DNA from: Candidatus Peribacteraceae bacterium
GTDB taxonomy: Bacteria > Patescibacteriota > Gracilibacteria > Peribacterales > Peribacteraceae
Length of the DNA: 48,319 nt
Assembly: GCA_028703835.1 (NCBI GenBank)
Contig: JAQVMB010000011.1
Location: 1 to 48,319, forward strand
Direction: 5' to 3'
Under the pieces are notes generated by a model that was not told the DNA's origin, ran no database searches, and was given only the letters and a program-made list of their open reading frames with translations. Position numbers and translations under genes: made by a program. Positions within the stretch are counted from its first letter, which is position 1, and each line of letters starts with the position of its first letter. Below, in pieces: positions 16,237 to 24,869 of this stretch.

Positions 16237-16794
16237 CTATTCTGCGTACAGGAAATATTTCATCGTCACTTCCTGCGGGTTTTCCAGGAAGCGAAGGAGT
16301 TCCCCTTTGCCATCAACAGCGACGAACGTGTTGATGTGCGTCACGCCGAAGCGGGACCGCAGTTCCTTTTCCTTGTCGTAGTCCACGTGGTACGCAGGGA
16401 TCACGAACGGGCGGCTTTCTCCCCACTGTCGCAGCATTTTAACCATGTTTTGGCAGCGGGTACTCCAGTCGGAACAGAAGAAGAGGGCGGCAGGCTGCCC
16501 TTTGCCGAGGGAGCCCGCACTGTACGGTTGCAGCGGGAACGTGCCCGTTATTGCCGAAGAAGAGGAGCTGGACACCGAACGCTCGCCGGCTTCGCGCTTC
16601 CGCCATTCCAGGCGCATTTGACGGCGCGTATCGCGGGAGGAGAGCGGAGCTTTCCGCAGGGAGCTGTTGCTGCTGGCGCTGTAGCCCGCTTGCTTCGGGA
16701 TTTCCAATTGGTAGAGATCCGCACGCACGGCGAGAGCCGGAGGTACGGCGGCGGCGAAGAGGAGGGCGGCGGAGAGGAAGGAGGAGGGGCGCAT
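16237..16794 (-). CDS. Exported thioredoxin-like protein
   Basis: The 185-aa protein starts with a signal peptide (SSFLSAALLFAAAVPPALAV), then a low-complexity Ser-rich stretch, then a thioredoxin-like fold: AALFFCSDWSTRCQNMVKML, PAYHVDYDKEKELRSRFGV and HINTFVAVDGKGELLRF. The cysteines are six residues apart rather than in CxxC, so a classical disulfide reductase function is doubtful. ATG 16794 was chosen because it starts the signal peptide; the frame to 16830 adds 12 residues. Confidence 0.65.
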   Translation of the reverse strand: MRPSSFLSAALLFAAAVPPALAVRADLYQLEIPKQAGYSASSNSSLRKAPLSSRDTRRQMRLEWRKREAGERSVSSSSSSAITGTFPLQPYSAGSLGKGQPAALFFCSDWSTRCQNMVKMLRQWGESRPFVIPAYHVDYDKEKELRSRFGVTHINTFVAVDGKGELLRFLENPQEVTMKYFLYAE

Positions 16795-16893
16795 GGCGCG
16801 AGTGTCTCCTTTTCCGCCGCGTGGCGTCAAGCGCCGGCGGAACGCGATACGTCAGTTCGGATTGCGGTGAGCGTCTGCCCGTTGCCTTGCCGC

Positions 16894-18162
16894 TCAGGCC
16901 CAATGCATCGGATCGATTCCGGGACACGGGAAGCTCTTGCAGAGCTCCTCGACTTCGCCCTTGATCCGGGCAAGCGCGTTCTCATCGGTCGCATGCGTGA
17001 CGGCTTCGTTCATCCAGTCCCCGATCTTCGCCATCTCCGCCTCCTTCATGCCGCGTGACGTGACGCAGGGAGTGCCGATGCGGATGCCGGCGGGGTTGGC
17101 GGGCGGGCTGTCGTCGAAGGGGATCGTGTTCATGTTCGCTTCGATGCCGGCCTTCTCCAATGCCACGGAGGCATCTTTGCCCGAAATACCCTTCGATTTG
17201 GTCGTTTCCATCAGGATGAGGTGATTGTCCGTGCCGCCGCTGATGAGGCGGAACTTGTGGGTCAGCAGGCGGTCCGCGAGCGCTTTCGCGTTCTTCACGA
17301 TCTGGCCGGCGTAGGCTTTGAACTCGGGTTTTTCCGCTTCCTTGAAAGCCACGGCGATGGCAGCGGTCGTCTGGTTGTGCGGGCCGCCCTGCAGTCCGGG
17401 CATGATGGCCTTGTCGACGGCTTGGGCATATTGCGCTTTGCAGACGATGAGTGCGCCGCGGGGTCCGCGCAGGGACTTGTGCGACGTGGTGATGCCCGTG
17501 TCGGCCGCCGGAAAGGGGCTGGGGTGGGCGCCTCCGAGGATGAGACCGGTGATGTGGGAAATGTCGGCGTGGAACACGGCACCCACGTCGTCGCAAATTT
17601 CCCGGAACTTTTCCCAGTGGATCGTGCGGGGATAGGCGGTGTAGCCGGCGACGATGATCTTCGGTTTCACTTCTTTCGCCAGTTTCCAGATGGCGTCGTA
17701 ATTGAGCATTTCCGTCTGCGGATCCAGTTCGTATGGCGCCGAATGGTAGATTTTGCCGGAGAAATTCACTTTCCACCCGTGCGTGAGGTGGCCGCCGTGG
17801 GGGAGTGTGAGGCCCATGATCGTTTCGCCTTGCTGGAGCACCGCCCTGTACACGGCCATGTTCGCGGGGCTGCCGGAATACGGCTGCACATTGGCGTGGT
17901 CCATGCCGAACGCTTTCTTGGCGCGTTCAATGGCGATGGTTTCGATCTTGTCGGTGAATTCCTGCCCCCCGTAGTACCGCTTTCCCGGATACCCCTCCGA
18001 GTATTTGTTCGTCAGCACGCTGCCCGATGCTTCCAACACTGCGGAGGATGCGTAGTTCTCGGACGGGATCAGGCGGATCGTATTCCACTCGCGCTTCTCT
18101 TCACCGATGATCAAGTCGCGGATCTCCGGATCGGTCTTCTGCAGGGCGGGCAGATAGGACAT
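16894..18162 (-). CDS. glyA: Serine hydroxymethyltransferase
   Basis: The 422-aa PLP enzyme converts serine and THF to glycine and methylene-THF. Conserved segments: LIPSENYASSAVLEASGSVLTN, YSEGYPGKRYYGG, VQPYSGSPANMAVY, HADISHITGLI, the PLP-lysine loop TTSHKSLRGPRG, and GLQGGPHNQTTAAIAVAF. ATG 18162 gives the usual start (SYLPALQKTDPEI); the frame to 18279 adds residues unlike the family. It lies 38 nt after the 5-formyl-THF cyclo-ligase gene on the same strand, forming a one-carbon folate pair. Confidence 0.96.
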   Translation of the reverse strand: MSYLPALQKTDPEIRDLIIGEEKREWNTIRLIPSENYASSAVLEASGSVLTNKYSEGYPGKRYYGGQEFTDKIETIAIERAKKAFGMDHANVQPYSGSPANMAVYRAVLQQGETIMGLTLPHGGHLTHGWKVNFSGKIYHSAPYELDPQTEMLNYDAIWKLAKEVKPKIIVAGYTAYPRTIHWEKFREICDDVGAVFHADISHITGLILGGAHPSPFPAADTGITTSHKSLRGPRGALIVCKAQYAQAVDKAIMPGLQGGPHNQTTAAIAVAFKEAEKPEFKAYAGQIVKNAKALADRLLTHKFRLISGGTDNHLILMETTKSKGISGKDASVALEKAGIEANMNTIPFDDSPPANPAGIRIGTPCVTSRGMKEAEMAKIGDWMNEAVTHATDENALARIKGEVEELCKSFPCPGIDPMHWA

Positions 18163-18200
18163 GTGGTGGAGGGGGAAAAGGACAAGATGATGGGGCTGGT

Positions 18201-18854
18201 TCAAGAATACTCCCCCATATGTTGTGTATGCAAAGGGGGAGGATCCGGGACGGAAGCGCGGCATTCGTTTGGGTGCCACTCCGGCAAACAGTGTTTCTCC
18301 GGTGTGATGACGGCATCCATTTTTTGATCATGAGTTTCCGCGGGAACCGAATCCCTGATCTGGCATGAAAAGATGATACCCCAGAAGCTCGTCCGCGGAT
18401 TGGCTGTGCGCTGCCGTGCGATCCAGCGGTCGTAGCCGCCCTTTCCCCTGCCCAATCTGTTTCCATTGCCATCGAAAGCGCGTCCGGGAACAAGGACGAG
18501 GGAGAGCGTGGACGGGTCGGGGGAAGGGGCGGATGCCGACGGTTCCGGTATGCCGAAGGCGCCTGCCTGCAGTTCGTCCAAGTTTTCGACGGCGTGGAAT
18601 GTGATGCCCCCGCCGTCGTAACGCGGGAGATAGAGCAGGTGCTTTTCATCGAGACATGTCCGCAGGAGAGGGCGGATGTCCGGTTCGTCGGGGAGGGGTG
18701 CGAAGGCGCCGATTGCAATGGGGGCGCGGGGGAGAAGTGTCTCCAAGCGCCGGCAGAGCATTGTGCCCTGCCGGTTTTTCTCTTCGTCGGTCATGGCTGC
18801 AATGGCCTGAACCATGCTCCGTCGTAGCGTTTCTTTCTCGTCTACAATGCTCAT
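18201..18854 (-). CDS. 5-formyltetrahydrofolate cyclo-ligase
   Basis: The 217-aa enzyme (MTHFS family) converts 5-formyl-THF to 5,10-methenyl-THF using ATP. The nucleotide/folate loop LVLVPGRAFDGNGNRLGRGKGGYDRW is typical, with an N-terminal helix EKETLRRSMVQAIAAM and a C-terminal VPAETHDQKMDAVITPEK. About 25 residues after that are extra and rich in Pro and His. Pairing with glyA makes sense, because 5-formyl-THF arises as a side product of SHMT and inhibits it. Confidence 0.9.
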   Translation of the reverse strand: MSIVDEKETLRRSMVQAIAAMTDEEKNRQGTMLCRRLETLLPRAPIAIGAFAPLPDEPDIRPLLRTCLDEKHLLYLPRYDGGGITFHAVENLDELQAGAFGIPEPSASAPSPDPSTLSLVLVPGRAFDGNGNRLGRGKGGYDRWIARQRTANPRTSFWGIIFSCQIRDSVPAETHDQKMDAVITPEKHCLPEWHPNECRASVPDPPPLHTQHMGEYS

Positions 18855-18861
18855 AGGGGAA

Positions 18862-18870
18862 AGCGTAGCA
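18862..18870 (-). promoter_or_regulatory. Extended -10 before the folate operon
   Basis: On the minus strand TGC-TACGCT ends 7 nt before the ATG at 18854. No Shine-Dalgarno is seen. Confidence 0.5.
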
Positions 18871-18930
18871 GAGACGTCCTGGTTTCCAGGAGCACTTGCG
18901 AAGGTAAGTTGCATTACGTAACATTCCCAC

Positions 18931-19518
18931 ATGGAATCAAATTCATCCTCTCCGCCCCCATCGATCTCGAAGGGCTTTTCCGATGAAGCGATGGCGGCTC
19001 GTCGGCAGTTTGCAGCGGAGGTGACCGCTCAAAACGCGGCGTTCGTTCAATCGGTCTTTCAGCAGCACGGCGTGGGGACGGCGGACTGGAAGGCTTTCCT
19101 TGCGCGTTTCACGCATACTCTTCAGCAGATGGGGGAGGGTTCTTCCGAGGAGGGGACGACCATGGCTCGCGATCTCTGTCTTCTCTTCCGCATCGGTCAT
19201 TCGTGCGAGGGCATTCCGCGGGATGTCGCTCAATTACTGAGAGATATGGCGTCCCACTATTCCGAACGTCTGTACCAGGCATCTTGCCAAGCATATTTCT
19301 TCATTCATGAAAGCAATGCCTCCGATATTCTTCTCTTCCCGGATGAATTGAAGCGACGCTTGGAGGAACTCGTCGCGGCGTTGGCCGAAGCAGGTATTTT
19401 GCTGCCGGCTCCGCCGCCGTCCCTCGCTTCGGAGTCGGTAACGGTCGGAGTGCAGGAGCAACAGGCGGAAATGGCGGAGGTGCTCGACAGCATTTCTATC
19501 GTGGCTGCCCAGGCGTGA
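18931..19518 (+). CDS. Hypothetical soluble helical protein
   Basis: The 195-aa protein is mostly helical, with a Ser/Pro-rich N-terminus and an acidic C-terminus. I recognise no domain and see no signal peptide or membrane segment. TAACAT ends 6 nt before the ATG, again without a Shine-Dalgarno. It is convergent with dnaX, whose stop is 14 nt away. Confidence 0.55.
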   Translation: MESNSSSPPPSISKGFSDEAMAARRQFAAEVTAQNAAFVQSVFQQHGVGTADWKAFLARFTHTLQQMGEGSSEEGTTMARDLCLLFRIGHSCEGIPRDVAQLLRDMASHYSERLYQASCQAYFFIHESNASDILLFPDELKRRLEELVAALAEAGILLPAPPPSLASESVTVGVQEQQAEMAEVLDSISIVAAQA

Positions 19519-19531
19519 ATCCGGCAAGACG

Positions 19532-21049
19532 TCAGAATATCTCGCCCACCGCTTCCGCCATGTCCACCAAGTTCGTATCCGCGAGGGGCGTGACGCCCCT
19601 TTCCTCTTCCGCGGTACATTCCAGGCGTACCGGGCGTTTGAATTGCTGCTGGAGCAGCTGCTCGACGCTGCGGATGGCGTCATTCTGCCGCACGCGTTCC
19701 TTATGGAATATCGAACCGAATGTCAGGGTGATGCCCTTTGCGGTCACGCCCGTCACGCGGCCGTTCTTCAGAGACATCTTGAGGGCGGCGGGGGTGGCTT
19801 GCTGCACAATGGACGGCCACAGGGCTTGGACGGCGGCCAGCGTGAGGTCCGGTGCTTCGAGAAGGGATGATTCCACGGCTTTTTCCTTGGCGTGTTCGGC
19901 GACGTCGGCGGTTACGTGTTCTGTTGCATTTGTTTTTTTATGTTTTTCGGCGCCGGAGGCGTCGGCAGCAGGCTGGGACGCCTGCTGTTGGGAGGCCTGT
20001 GCAGTCTTTTTGGACGGTTTGATGAGTTCTTTTTTTGCGGGGTCATTGTTGATTTCACAGAGCGAGAGAAGGGCGGATTCGAGCACGAGGCCGGGGAGGG
20101 GGGCGATGCGCAGGTCCCGCACGGCGACAAGGAGCGCATCCATCATGCGGATCAGCCGGTCGACGGGCTCATTCGCTTCGATGGACGTATGGAGCCGCGT
20201 GCGGAGGTCCGCGAGGAGCTGGCGCACGAACACGTCGAGCGGCATGCCGGTCTGTTCGATGTCCTGCACGATCCGGATGACCTCTTCCCGCTTGCCGCTG
20301 TCGAGCGCTTCGAAGAGCGTATCCACGTGCTCCTGTCCGGAGGTTCCCACGCGTTCCTGCACGTCTTCCAGCGTGATCTTCTCGAGCGAGCGGAGCTGGT
20401 CGAGGAGTGAGATGGCGTCGCGCATGCCTCCCTGCGCATGGCGGGCGATGGCGCGCAGGGCCATGCGGTCCACCGTGATGTGCTCCTGGTCCGCGATGTA
20501 CTGGAGGCGCCGCACCAAGTCTTCATCGCGGATCTGGTGGAACGCGAAGCGCTGGCAACGGGACTGGATGGTGGGGGGGATCTTCTGGAGTTCCGTCGTG
20601 GCCAAGATGAAGAAGGCGTAGGCGGGCGGTTCTTCCAGCGTCTTCAGGAGGGCGTTGAAGGCTTCGCGGGTGAGCATGTGCACTTCGTCGATGATGTAGA
20701 CCTTGGCGCGCGCCACGACGGGCGAGAACTGGATCTTTTCCACCAGGTCCCGGCTGTCCTCGATGCGGCGGTTGCTCGCGCCGTCGATTTCGATGAGGTC
20801 GACGATCGAGCCGTCCACAACGCCTTTCTCGATCTGGCGGCGCAATGTCTCGTCCGTGATGCCGGCGGTGAGGATGTGCTTGGCGAGGATGCGGGCGATG
20901 GAGGTCTTGCCCGTCCCGCGCGATCCGGCAAAGAGGTACGCGTGCGCCAGCTTGTCCTGCTGCACGGCGTTCTCGAGTGTGGTGACGATGTGGTCCTGCC
21001 CCACCACGTCGGCGAAGGTCTGGGGCCGGTACTTTCCGTACAAGGACAT
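19532..21049 (-). CDS. dnaX: DNA polymerase III subunit gamma/tau, lacking the zinc module
   Basis: The 505-aa clamp-loader ATPase has YGKYRPQTFADVVGQ, Walker A AGSRGTGKTS (41-50), Walker B VYIIDEVHML (117-126), sensor 1 FFILATTE, SRC (163-165) and a domain III that ends near residue 335. A low-complexity Ala/Gln/Lys linker and a tau-like C-terminal domain (LWPSIVQQATPAALKMSL) follow. The usual four-cysteine zinc module between Walker A and the EIDAASN segment is replaced by a cysteine-free stretch (HILTAGITDETLRRQIEKG). An A7 run at codons 338-340 could allow slippage to a shorter gamma form. ATG 21049 starts the conserved SLYGKYRP; the open frame to 21625 is repeat-derived. Confidence 0.94.
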   Translation of the reverse strand: MSLYGKYRPQTFADVVGQDHIVTTLENAVQQDKLAHAYLFAGSRGTGKTSIARILAKHILTAGITDETLRRQIEKGVVDGSIVDLIEIDGASNRRIEDSRDLVEKIQFSPVVARAKVYIIDEVHMLTREAFNALLKTLEEPPAYAFFILATTELQKIPPTIQSRCQRFAFHQIRDEDLVRRLQYIADQEHITVDRMALRAIARHAQGGMRDAISLLDQLRSLEKITLEDVQERVGTSGQEHVDTLFEALDSGKREEVIRIVQDIEQTGMPLDVFVRQLLADLRTRLHTSIEANEPVDRLIRMMDALLVAVRDLRIAPLPGLVLESALLSLCEINNDPAKKELIKPSKKTAQASQQQASQPAADASGAEKHKKTNATEHVTADVAEHAKEKAVESSLLEAPDLTLAAVQALWPSIVQQATPAALKMSLKNGRVTGVTAKGITLTFGSIFHKERVRQNDAIRSVEQLLQQQFKRPVRLECTAEEERGVTPLADTNLVDMAEAVGEIF

Positions 21050-21057
21050 GGGGGAGA

Positions 21058-21063
21058 AGTATA
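21058..21063 (-). promoter_or_regulatory. -10 before dnaX
   Basis: On the minus strand TATACT ends 8 nt before the ATG at 21049, with only C/T-rich sequence between. This is consistent with a leaderless mRNA. Confidence 0.5.
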
Positions 21064-21106
21064 GATCGTCGGGCGGGAGGGTGCACGACATTCCTCCTTT
21101 GGGGAA

Positions 21107-21236
21107 AGGATCCAGGAATGCAGGGCACCAGGAATTCAAGGAAGAAAACAAGACATCAAGGTCCCAAGAATCAAGGAATCCTTGAGATCCTGTTTCTTGG
21201 GATCTTCCCTGTATTCCTGCAATCCTGAAATCCTGA
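21107..21236. repeat. Inverted AGGAATTCAAGG / CCTTGA word repeat
   Basis: The left half has GGATCCAGGAATGCAGGG, ACCAGGAATTCAAGG and TCCCAAGAATCAAGG. The right half has CCTTGAGATCCTG, TCTTGGGATC and CCTGTATTCCTGC. The arms meet at AAGGAATCCTTG. It fills the gap between the divergent dnaX and dsbA-like genes. Confidence 0.8.
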
Positions 21237-21296
21237 CCCCTTCTTTCCTTTGGCTTCGATTGAGCCCGGGCGCTTTTTCTGGCATGCTTTGATCCT

Positions 21297-21914
21297 ATGA
21301 AAAAAACAATTGCTTTCCTTTCCCTCTCGCTCCTCTTGGCCGCATGCGGCGTGGATACGACGGGTATTGCGTCGGAGTCCGCCAAGCCTCCCCGCGGCAA
21401 TCCCGCCGCACGGGTGGTGATCACCGAGTACGGTGATTTCGAGTGTCCCGCATGCCGGGTGGCGCATACGCTCATCACGCAGCCGCTGATGCAGAAGTAC
21501 GGGTCGCAGGTCCGGCTGGATTTCAAGCAATTCCCGCTCCTCACCCTCCATCCGCTTGCCATGTCGTTGGCGGAGGCGTCCGAATGCGCCGCCGACCAGG
21601 GGAAGTTCTGGGAGTTCGTCGACACCGTCTATGACCGACAGCTGGCGTTGGATCGCGAGCAGAAGGAAATGACGGCGGCCGACATCGAGCCGTGGGCGGC
21701 CGGCCTCGGCCTGGATATGGAACTTTTCGGTCGTTGCACGTCTTCGCACATCAAGCGGCAGGCCATCATGGCCGAGTTTGATGCCGGCCGGCAAGCGGGG
21801 ATCGCGGGAACGCCCACGTTCCTCGTGGAGGGAAAGAAGGTGAATAACGACCTTGCGGAGTTGAGTGCCGCCGTCGAGGAGGCGCTCAAGAATGCCGCAC
21901 CCCGCGCACTCTGA
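21297..21914 (+). CDS. DsbA-family thiol oxidoreductase lipoprotein
   Basis: The 205-aa protein has a lipobox (LSLLLAAC, Cys at 17) and then a DsbA/BdbD-like fold: VVITEYGDFECPACRVAH with CPAC as active site, KQFPLLTLHPLAMSLAEA, and AGIAGTPTFLVEGKKV carrying the cis-proline. It would be an exported, lipid-anchored disulfide oxidoreductase. The C-terminal domain is short and typical. CATGCT lies 8-10 nt upstream of the ATG. A hairpin with four T follows the stop. Confidence 0.9.
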   Translation: MKKTIAFLSLSLLLAACGVDTTGIASESAKPPRGNPAARVVITEYGDFECPACRVAHTLITQPLMQKYGSQVRLDFKQFPLLTLHPLAMSLAEASECAADQGKFWEFVDTVYDRQLALDREQKEMTAADIEPWAAGLGLDMELFGRCTSSHIKRQAIMAEFDAGRQAGIAGTPTFLVEGKKVNNDLAELSAAVEEALKNAAPRAL

Positions 21915-22037
21915 TCATGCATCGTGTTGGGGGTGTGGCATTTGTTTCGCGCCCCTCCCCTCACTCGGTCTCCTCCCCCCTGTCGTGGGAGAGAAGCAGC
22001 TGAAACGTTCAGGCGTTTTCCCCGCCATTTGTGCGTC

Positions 22038-22064
22038 GGATGCAGTGCTTACTGCATTCCTTTT
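22038..22064 (+). terminator. Terminator after the dsbA-like gene
   Basis: GGATGCAGT (22038-22046), loop GCTT, and ACTGCATTCC (one extra base) followed by TTTT. It overlaps the stop of the convergent DM13 gene. Confidence 0.6.
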
Positions 22065-22656
22065 AGAGTTGCGCGAACGACGAGAGCCGCTTGAGCCGGG
22101 GGTCGTACAGCACGACGCTTCGCATGTCTTCGGGCTTTTCCAGGATTGCGGGAAGCAGGTATTCCTGTGCGCCGTACGGCGATTCGAGACGGCCGATTTC
22201 CACGCTCGTCGCATCGGGGAAGGCCGCGTCGCGCGGATCCGCCATGGCGGAGAGGTAGATGCGCAGGCTCGGGCCGGGGAGCGCGTGGAAATCCGAGGAG
22301 AAATACAGCGTCCGGTCCAGGAGAAGGACCACCCCGGTCGTCTCATCCGCCACCGTATTGAACGGGCCCCGTTTTCCCTTGTTTCGTTCCAGGGATGCTT
22401 CCTGTGCGCGCCGCAGCGCATTCGTGCGCACATCATCCACGATCGAGCGCATTTGCGGGTCTTTCAGGACGTCGGGTTCGCGCAGGTGGATGTTCACCAT
22501 TTTCTCCGTCAACTCCGACCAGTACCGCTCGGCGTAGAGGGGGTTGTGCAGGAGTTCCTCCCACCGCACGTTCGATCGGTCCGTTCCCGCCGCAGTGCAG
22601 GCGGCGAGGAGGAAAGGGAGGAGGAAGAGGACGGCGGAGGAAGGGGCATTTTTCAT
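22063..22656 (-). CDS. DM13-domain lipoprotein
   Basis: The 197-aa protein starts with a lipoprotein signal (SSAVLFLLPFLLAAC). Its C-terminal half matches the DM13 domain: TTGVVLLLDRTLYFSSDF, GPSLRIYLSAMADP, VEIGRLESPYGAQEYLLP and DMRSVVLYDPRLKRLSSFA. DM13 domains are thought to take part in redox or electron transfer at the cell surface, but the conserved cysteine found in many members (VxWC) is replaced here by YDP. It is convergent with the DsbA-like lipoprotein. ATG 22656 sits right before the signal peptide. Confidence 0.75.
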   Translation of the reverse strand: MKNAPSSAVLFLLPFLLAACTAAGTDRSNVRWEELLHNPLYAERYWSELTEKMVNIHLREPDVLKDPQMRSIVDDVRTNALRRAQEASLERNKGKRGPFNTVADETTGVVLLLDRTLYFSSDFHALPGPSLRIYLSAMADPRDAAFPDATSVEIGRLESPYGAQEYLLPAILEKPEDMRSVVLYDPRLKRLSSFAQL

Positions 22657-22732
22657 GGGAGAAAGGGGAGAACTGCAGGGGGGATGCAAAGGATATCATA
22701 TCAAATCTGTTGTATTTCTGCCGCTTCGCGTA

Positions 22733-22775
22733 CGCCCCCTCACCCCGCCCTCTCCCCCTTCGGGTGGAGAGGGGG
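22733..22775. repeat. CCCCTCACCCC/CCCTCTCC hairpin repeat
   Basis: CCCTCTCC (22748-22755) and GGAGAGGG (22766-22773) form an 8-bp stem inside a C-rich stretch starting CCCCCTCACCCCG. It lies in the spacer between the DM13 gene and the 609-aa orphan. The rest of that 285-nt gap shows nothing else convincing. Confidence 0.7.
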
Positions 22776-22941
22776 ACAAGGAAACACATTTCTTCCCCGG
22801 AGCGCGATGCGGTTGAAGCGCCACGGATCAGGTTATTTTGGTATCATACGGCTCCGCAATCAATGCAAGAACATGCGGCGGCTCCGTCGGCGGCATTACC
22901 GCTCCGCTTCCTTCCGCACTGCCGCGAGGCGAGGAACCGCA

Positions 22942-24771
22942 TCAGTTTCGTGACGGTTCGGGCATCCCGGTCACGGGAGAACGGCTGTATTCCACGTCGC
23001 CGTTTTGCGTGAAGAGGATATTGCGCTTTTCCATCTCCCGACAGAGCCGTTTCAGGCGGGGGTGTGTGTCCAGCACCATGCCTTCTTGGATGGCGTATGA
23101 ACCGGGGTTGTCCCCTTCGAGCGGGATCAGGGCGGTCCAGTACCAGAATTTCCAGTTGCGCCTGTTGCGCCAAAATTTCTGGGCGTTCGTTCGTGCGCTC
23201 TCCTCTTTGCTGAAGATGATTTGCGGGGCGGCGATACGCTCCTGGTCGCGGATGGCCGCTCCCGTATTGTTGGCGCCTGTCGTTTCGTTGGCTTCCCATC
23301 CCTTTTCATTGTGGCCGTTCTCGATGCGACCGGGCGTCTGCAGCCTCGCTTCCTCCCTCCATTGCATTTCGGTGCGGGTATCCACGTTGCGGTTTCGGTG
23401 CAGCCAGACGCGGTTGTAGTACCCCGAGCACATCGCGCGGAAGGTGTCGTACCCCAACCGCATGCATTCCGCATGGAAGAGCCGTTGCGAGGGGGGTATC
23501 GATCCCAAGAGCGCGCGCGCTTCGTCGACCACTTCCCGGTCGTTCGGCTTCTTCTCTTTCGATTCTTTCCGGGGAGGGCGATGTTCCTGCAGGAAGCGTT
23601 CCATGGAGAGCAGCTTCGCCGCATTCAAGGGGGACAAATGGCCCTGCTTCGCCGTTTCGATCAGCTCCTCCGCTTCCTCCCAGTCCTTCGTATCCAGCGC
23701 GTGGCGGATGGAGATGAAATCTTCCCGCTCCTTGGCGATATCGATGAAACGCCTGTCCGCCTCCTTGAGGTAGCTGTCGCGCTGTCCGCTGTTCCATTCC
23801 CAGAGGAAGACCTGCATGCTCACGAAATTGAAGCTCATGGGCGTTCCTTCCTTCTTTCGCCGTTCCTCGAGACTGACGAACTCGCGGATTCGCGGCCAAT
23901 TGGCGAGGAGGTTCCGGAGGAAGGTCGCATTGATTTCCTGTTTTTTCTCGGGTGCGGCTTTCTGCAGGATCTGTTCCAAGCGGCTGCGAATGGTTTGGCG
24001 TACCACGGGCAGTCCCAAAGCCGCGATGCGGTCTTGCACCTGCGACCGCAACATTTCGATCTCCCGCCCGTTTTGCGGTGTACGTTCCTTGCGTGCCGCA
24101 GCATTGCGGAGGAAGGCCAGTGCGCGGTCGACGATGGGGCGTCGGGTAAGATAATCCAGTGTTCCGGCCATGAATTTCGGATCATGGAGATCCTTCAGGT
24201 CGGGGTGATTTCGTATGTCCTTGTCCTGTAAACCCAGTTCCTTCTCCAGTTTTCGCGCCTCCTTGTATTCCCGGGCGATACGCTCCCAGTTCCTTGCGAA
24301 GGCACGGAGTGTCTGTGCTTCCGGATCCTCGCGCTCGCCCGCGATGAAATCCCGCTTCTCCAGCCACTTCTTCTCTTTCATCTTCCTGCGCCATTTGGCT
24401 GCCTTGTCGCTGCGGATCCATTTCGCCCGCTCAGCTGTTTCGATCACGCCCAAGGCGCGCAGTCCCAGCTCCTCGGCTTCTTGCACGAAACGGGGGACGT
24501 ATTCCTCGCGGTATTGTTCCAACACCTTCGTCTTGTCCGCCTCGGACTCGGCGAAGCGCAGGGCCTCTTCGGTCAGCCCTTTCTCGAAGTATTCCTCGGC
24601 GTCCTCGCGGGACATCGCAGTTTGCTGGTCCATGGCACACGCCAAAAGCGCCGCGCGGCATTCCGCCCGGATGGCGTCCCGCCGATCTCGTTGCCATACT
24701 CCGTCCCGTTCCGTTTCCGCGGGGGCGCGGTCGATGAAGCGGTCCGACGGCGAGAGTACCTGCGTGGTCAT
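22942..24771 (-). CDS. Large charged helical orphan protein
   Basis: The 609-aa protein is strongly charged and almost all helical, with many Arg, Glu and Lys and repeated Trp residues. It has no signal peptide, membrane segment or motif I know. A low-complexity basic stretch (RPPRKESKEKKPNDRE) lies near residue 400. The C-terminal part has NRRNWKFWYWTALIPLEGDN, which could be a folded domain. ATG 24771 was chosen because TACAAT ends 9 nt before it; the frame to 24864 overlaps the upstream divergent promoter. A cytosolic scaffold or nucleic-acid-binding role is only a guess. Confidence 0.6.
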   Translation of the reverse strand: MTTQVLSPSDRFIDRAPAETERDGVWQRDRRDAIRAECRAALLACAMDQQTAMSREDAEEYFEKGLTEEALRFAESEADKTKVLEQYREEYVPRFVQEAEELGLRALGVIETAERAKWIRSDKAAKWRRKMKEKKWLEKRDFIAGEREDPEAQTLRAFARNWERIAREYKEARKLEKELGLQDKDIRNHPDLKDLHDPKFMAGTLDYLTRRPIVDRALAFLRNAAARKERTPQNGREIEMLRSQVQDRIAALGLPVVRQTIRSRLEQILQKAAPEKKQEINATFLRNLLANWPRIREFVSLEERRKKEGTPMSFNFVSMQVFLWEWNSGQRDSYLKEADRRFIDIAKEREDFISIRHALDTKDWEEAEELIETAKQGHLSPLNAAKLLSMERFLQEHRPPRKESKEKKPNDREVVDEARALLGSIPPSQRLFHAECMRLGYDTFRAMCSGYYNRVWLHRNRNVDTRTEMQWREEARLQTPGRIENGHNEKGWEANETTGANNTGAAIRDQERIAAPQIIFSKEESARTNAQKFWRNRRNWKFWYWTALIPLEGDNPGSYAIQEGMVLDTHPRLKRLCREMEKRNILFTQNGDVEYSRSPVTGMPEPSRN

Positions 24772-24780
24772 GGGGGTGGG

Positions 24781-24786
24781 ATTGTA
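24781..24786 (-). promoter_or_regulatory. -10 before the 609-aa orphan
   Basis: On the minus strand TACAAT ends 9 nt before the ATG at 24771; the gap is C-rich with no Shine-Dalgarno. Confidence 0.45.
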
Positions 24787-24840
24787 ACATGCCGCGGCGG
24801 GGCGGGCGTTTTTTTCTCCGCTTTCCTCCCGGGCACTCTG

Positions 24841-24849
24841 TGCTACGCT
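24841..24849 (+). promoter_or_regulatory. Extended -10 before dcd
   Basis: TGC-TACGCT lies 20 nt before the ATG at 24870. The leader would be about 13 nt and has no Shine-Dalgarno. Confidence 0.45.
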
Positions 24850-24869
24850 GCTTCTCCCGCCCATTCCCC

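Noticed and set aside
21050-21625. N-terminal extension of dnaX
   Set aside because: The frame is open but spans the inverted repeat and the divergent dsbA-like gene. Family proteins begin at SLYGKYRP.
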